This document shows, in pieces, positions 63,501-64,000 of a DNA stretch of 64,000 nucleotides. The position numbers and the translations under genes are program-made. Under the pieces are notes generated by a model, which saw only the letters and a list, made by a program, of their open reading frames with translations, had not been told where the DNA came from and searched no databases. Origin of the DNA: Actinopolymorpha pittospori (GTDB taxonomy: Bacteria; Actinomycetota; Actinomycetes; Propionibacteriales; Actinopolymorphaceae); NCBI RefSeq assembly GCF_014873875.1, contig NZ_JADBEM010000001.1, positions 7,068,001 to 7,132,000 on the forward strand, in the 5' to 3' direction. Every line of letters begins with the position of its first letter. Within the stretch, counting starts at the first letter, position 1.

Positions 63501-64000
63501 TCAGGAGCCCCCCATCACTCGCAGGAGGCTCGGGGCGACGAGGATGACCATGAACACCACACCCAGCAGTGACATCGGCATACTCATCCGCTCCCCCGTC
63601 GCGTTGGCCTTGGCCAGCTCCTCGTTGAGCATGGCCGCGCGCAAGGCGCTGGAGCGGGCACGCAGGTTGCTGTAGACCTGCGTGCCCTCCTGGCTCAGGC
63701 GCATGATGTCGGCCAGGTCGTCGAGCTCGGGCAAGCCAAGCTCCTCAGACAGGGCATGCAGGGAGTCCCACGGGGCAAGACCGGACCAGCGCGACCGCGC
63801 CAGCTCTTCGCTGATGCGTTGGAAGATCCAGCTGTCACCCACCCCCGCAGCCAGTTCCATGGCCTGGCGTGAGCCGGAGCCGCCAAGGCGCTCCAGCGCG
63901 ACGAGGTCGGTATAGGCGCCCAACGCGCGAGCGAACTCTGCGCGGGCATGGCGGGCGTCGGTGCGCACATCGACGTCGGGCATGAAGAACAACACGACGG
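63501..64000 (-). CDS. TadC-like type II/IV secretion inner-membrane protein (N-terminus outside window)
   Basis: The 166 visible residues match the end of T2SSF-type proteins: FARALGAYTDLVALERLGGS, MELAAGVGDSWIFQRISEEL, ELGLPELDDLADIMRLSQEG and a C-terminal membrane helix (SLLGVVFMVILVAPSLLRVM). It would form the platform of the Tad pilus machinery. The gene continues beyond the window; the other tad genes (ATPase, TadB) are expected upstream of it. Confidence 0.85.
   Translation of the reverse strand, partial: VVLFFMPDVDVRTDARHARAEFARALGAYTDLVALERLGGSGSRQAMELAAGVGDSWIFQRISEELARSRWSGLAPWDSLHALSEELGLPELDDLADIMRLSQEGTQVYSNLRARSSALRAAMLNEELAKANATGERMSMPMSLLGVVFMVILVAPSLLRVMGGS

Noticed and set aside
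1..64000. tRNA, rRNA or CRISPR loci
   Set aside because: No cloverleaf-like sequence with a T-arm, no rRNA signature and no regularly spaced repeat array was noticed on either strand by reading; a covariance search would be needed to exclude tRNAs fully.

Overview
The window is very GC-rich, with GTG/TTG starts and actinobacterial protein families (DevS-like GAF sensor, LysM-BTAD protein with a Tad/Flp pilus cluster, LigC-like ligase, type II NADH dehydrogenase). It is most likely an accessory region of a high-GC actinomycete chromosome or large plasmid. The genus cannot be fixed from sequence alone.

Layout. 1-3.4 kb: 3' end of a group II intron inside an IS3-family element, abutted by an apparently intact IS110 element with a candidate bridge-RNA region. 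3.4-14.3 kb: mostly gene wreckage (truncated sensor protein, radical-SAM/methyltransferase chimera, recombinase, toxin, Tn3, ISAs1, IS110 and dehalogenase remnants) around a few intact genes (CRP/FNR regulator, peroxiredoxin, short-chain dehydrogenase). 14.6-24.1 kb: one IS3-family element opened by nested insertions: an ISAzo13-like element, an IS1380 element, an IS30-type shell holding IS630 and IS256, and a second-lineage group II intron. Removing the insertions restores a 297-codon OrfB frame. 24.1-32 kb: IS110 remnant, resolvase remnant, IS481, truncated IS256, a tyrosine recombinase with an AGTTCGCA repeat cluster, and a DUF417 protein. 32.4-35.9 kb: a complete IS3-family element whose OrfB is split by a group II intron immediately after the first catalytic Asp codon. 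36-41.1 kb: an IS630 with perfect 25-bp ends, a hairpin-rich gene-poor stretch, an IS110 remnant and a third copy of the same intron. 41-51 kb: cargo genes (DNA ligase, NDH-2, DUF3800, methyltransferase) mixed with remnants. 52-54.9 kb: an IS110 remnant whose upstream RNA region is split by a DDE element with a clear 4-bp target duplication. 55-64 kb: a leftward, translationally coupled Tad/Flp pilus gene cluster, interrupted by an IS1380 between a TadC-like gene and a Flp-like pilin gene.

The main biological theme is retroelements and IS elements parasitising each other. Two intron lineages sit at codons for catalytic residues of two IS3 transposases. In the sense-oriented case, transposase expression should depend on RNA splicing. 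Several pieces of this region (GAF fragment, an unknown gene at 27/46 kb, a small ORF at 8/48 kb) occur twice, so duplication and deletion have accompanied the IS activity. No tRNA, rRNA or CRISPR array was recognised.
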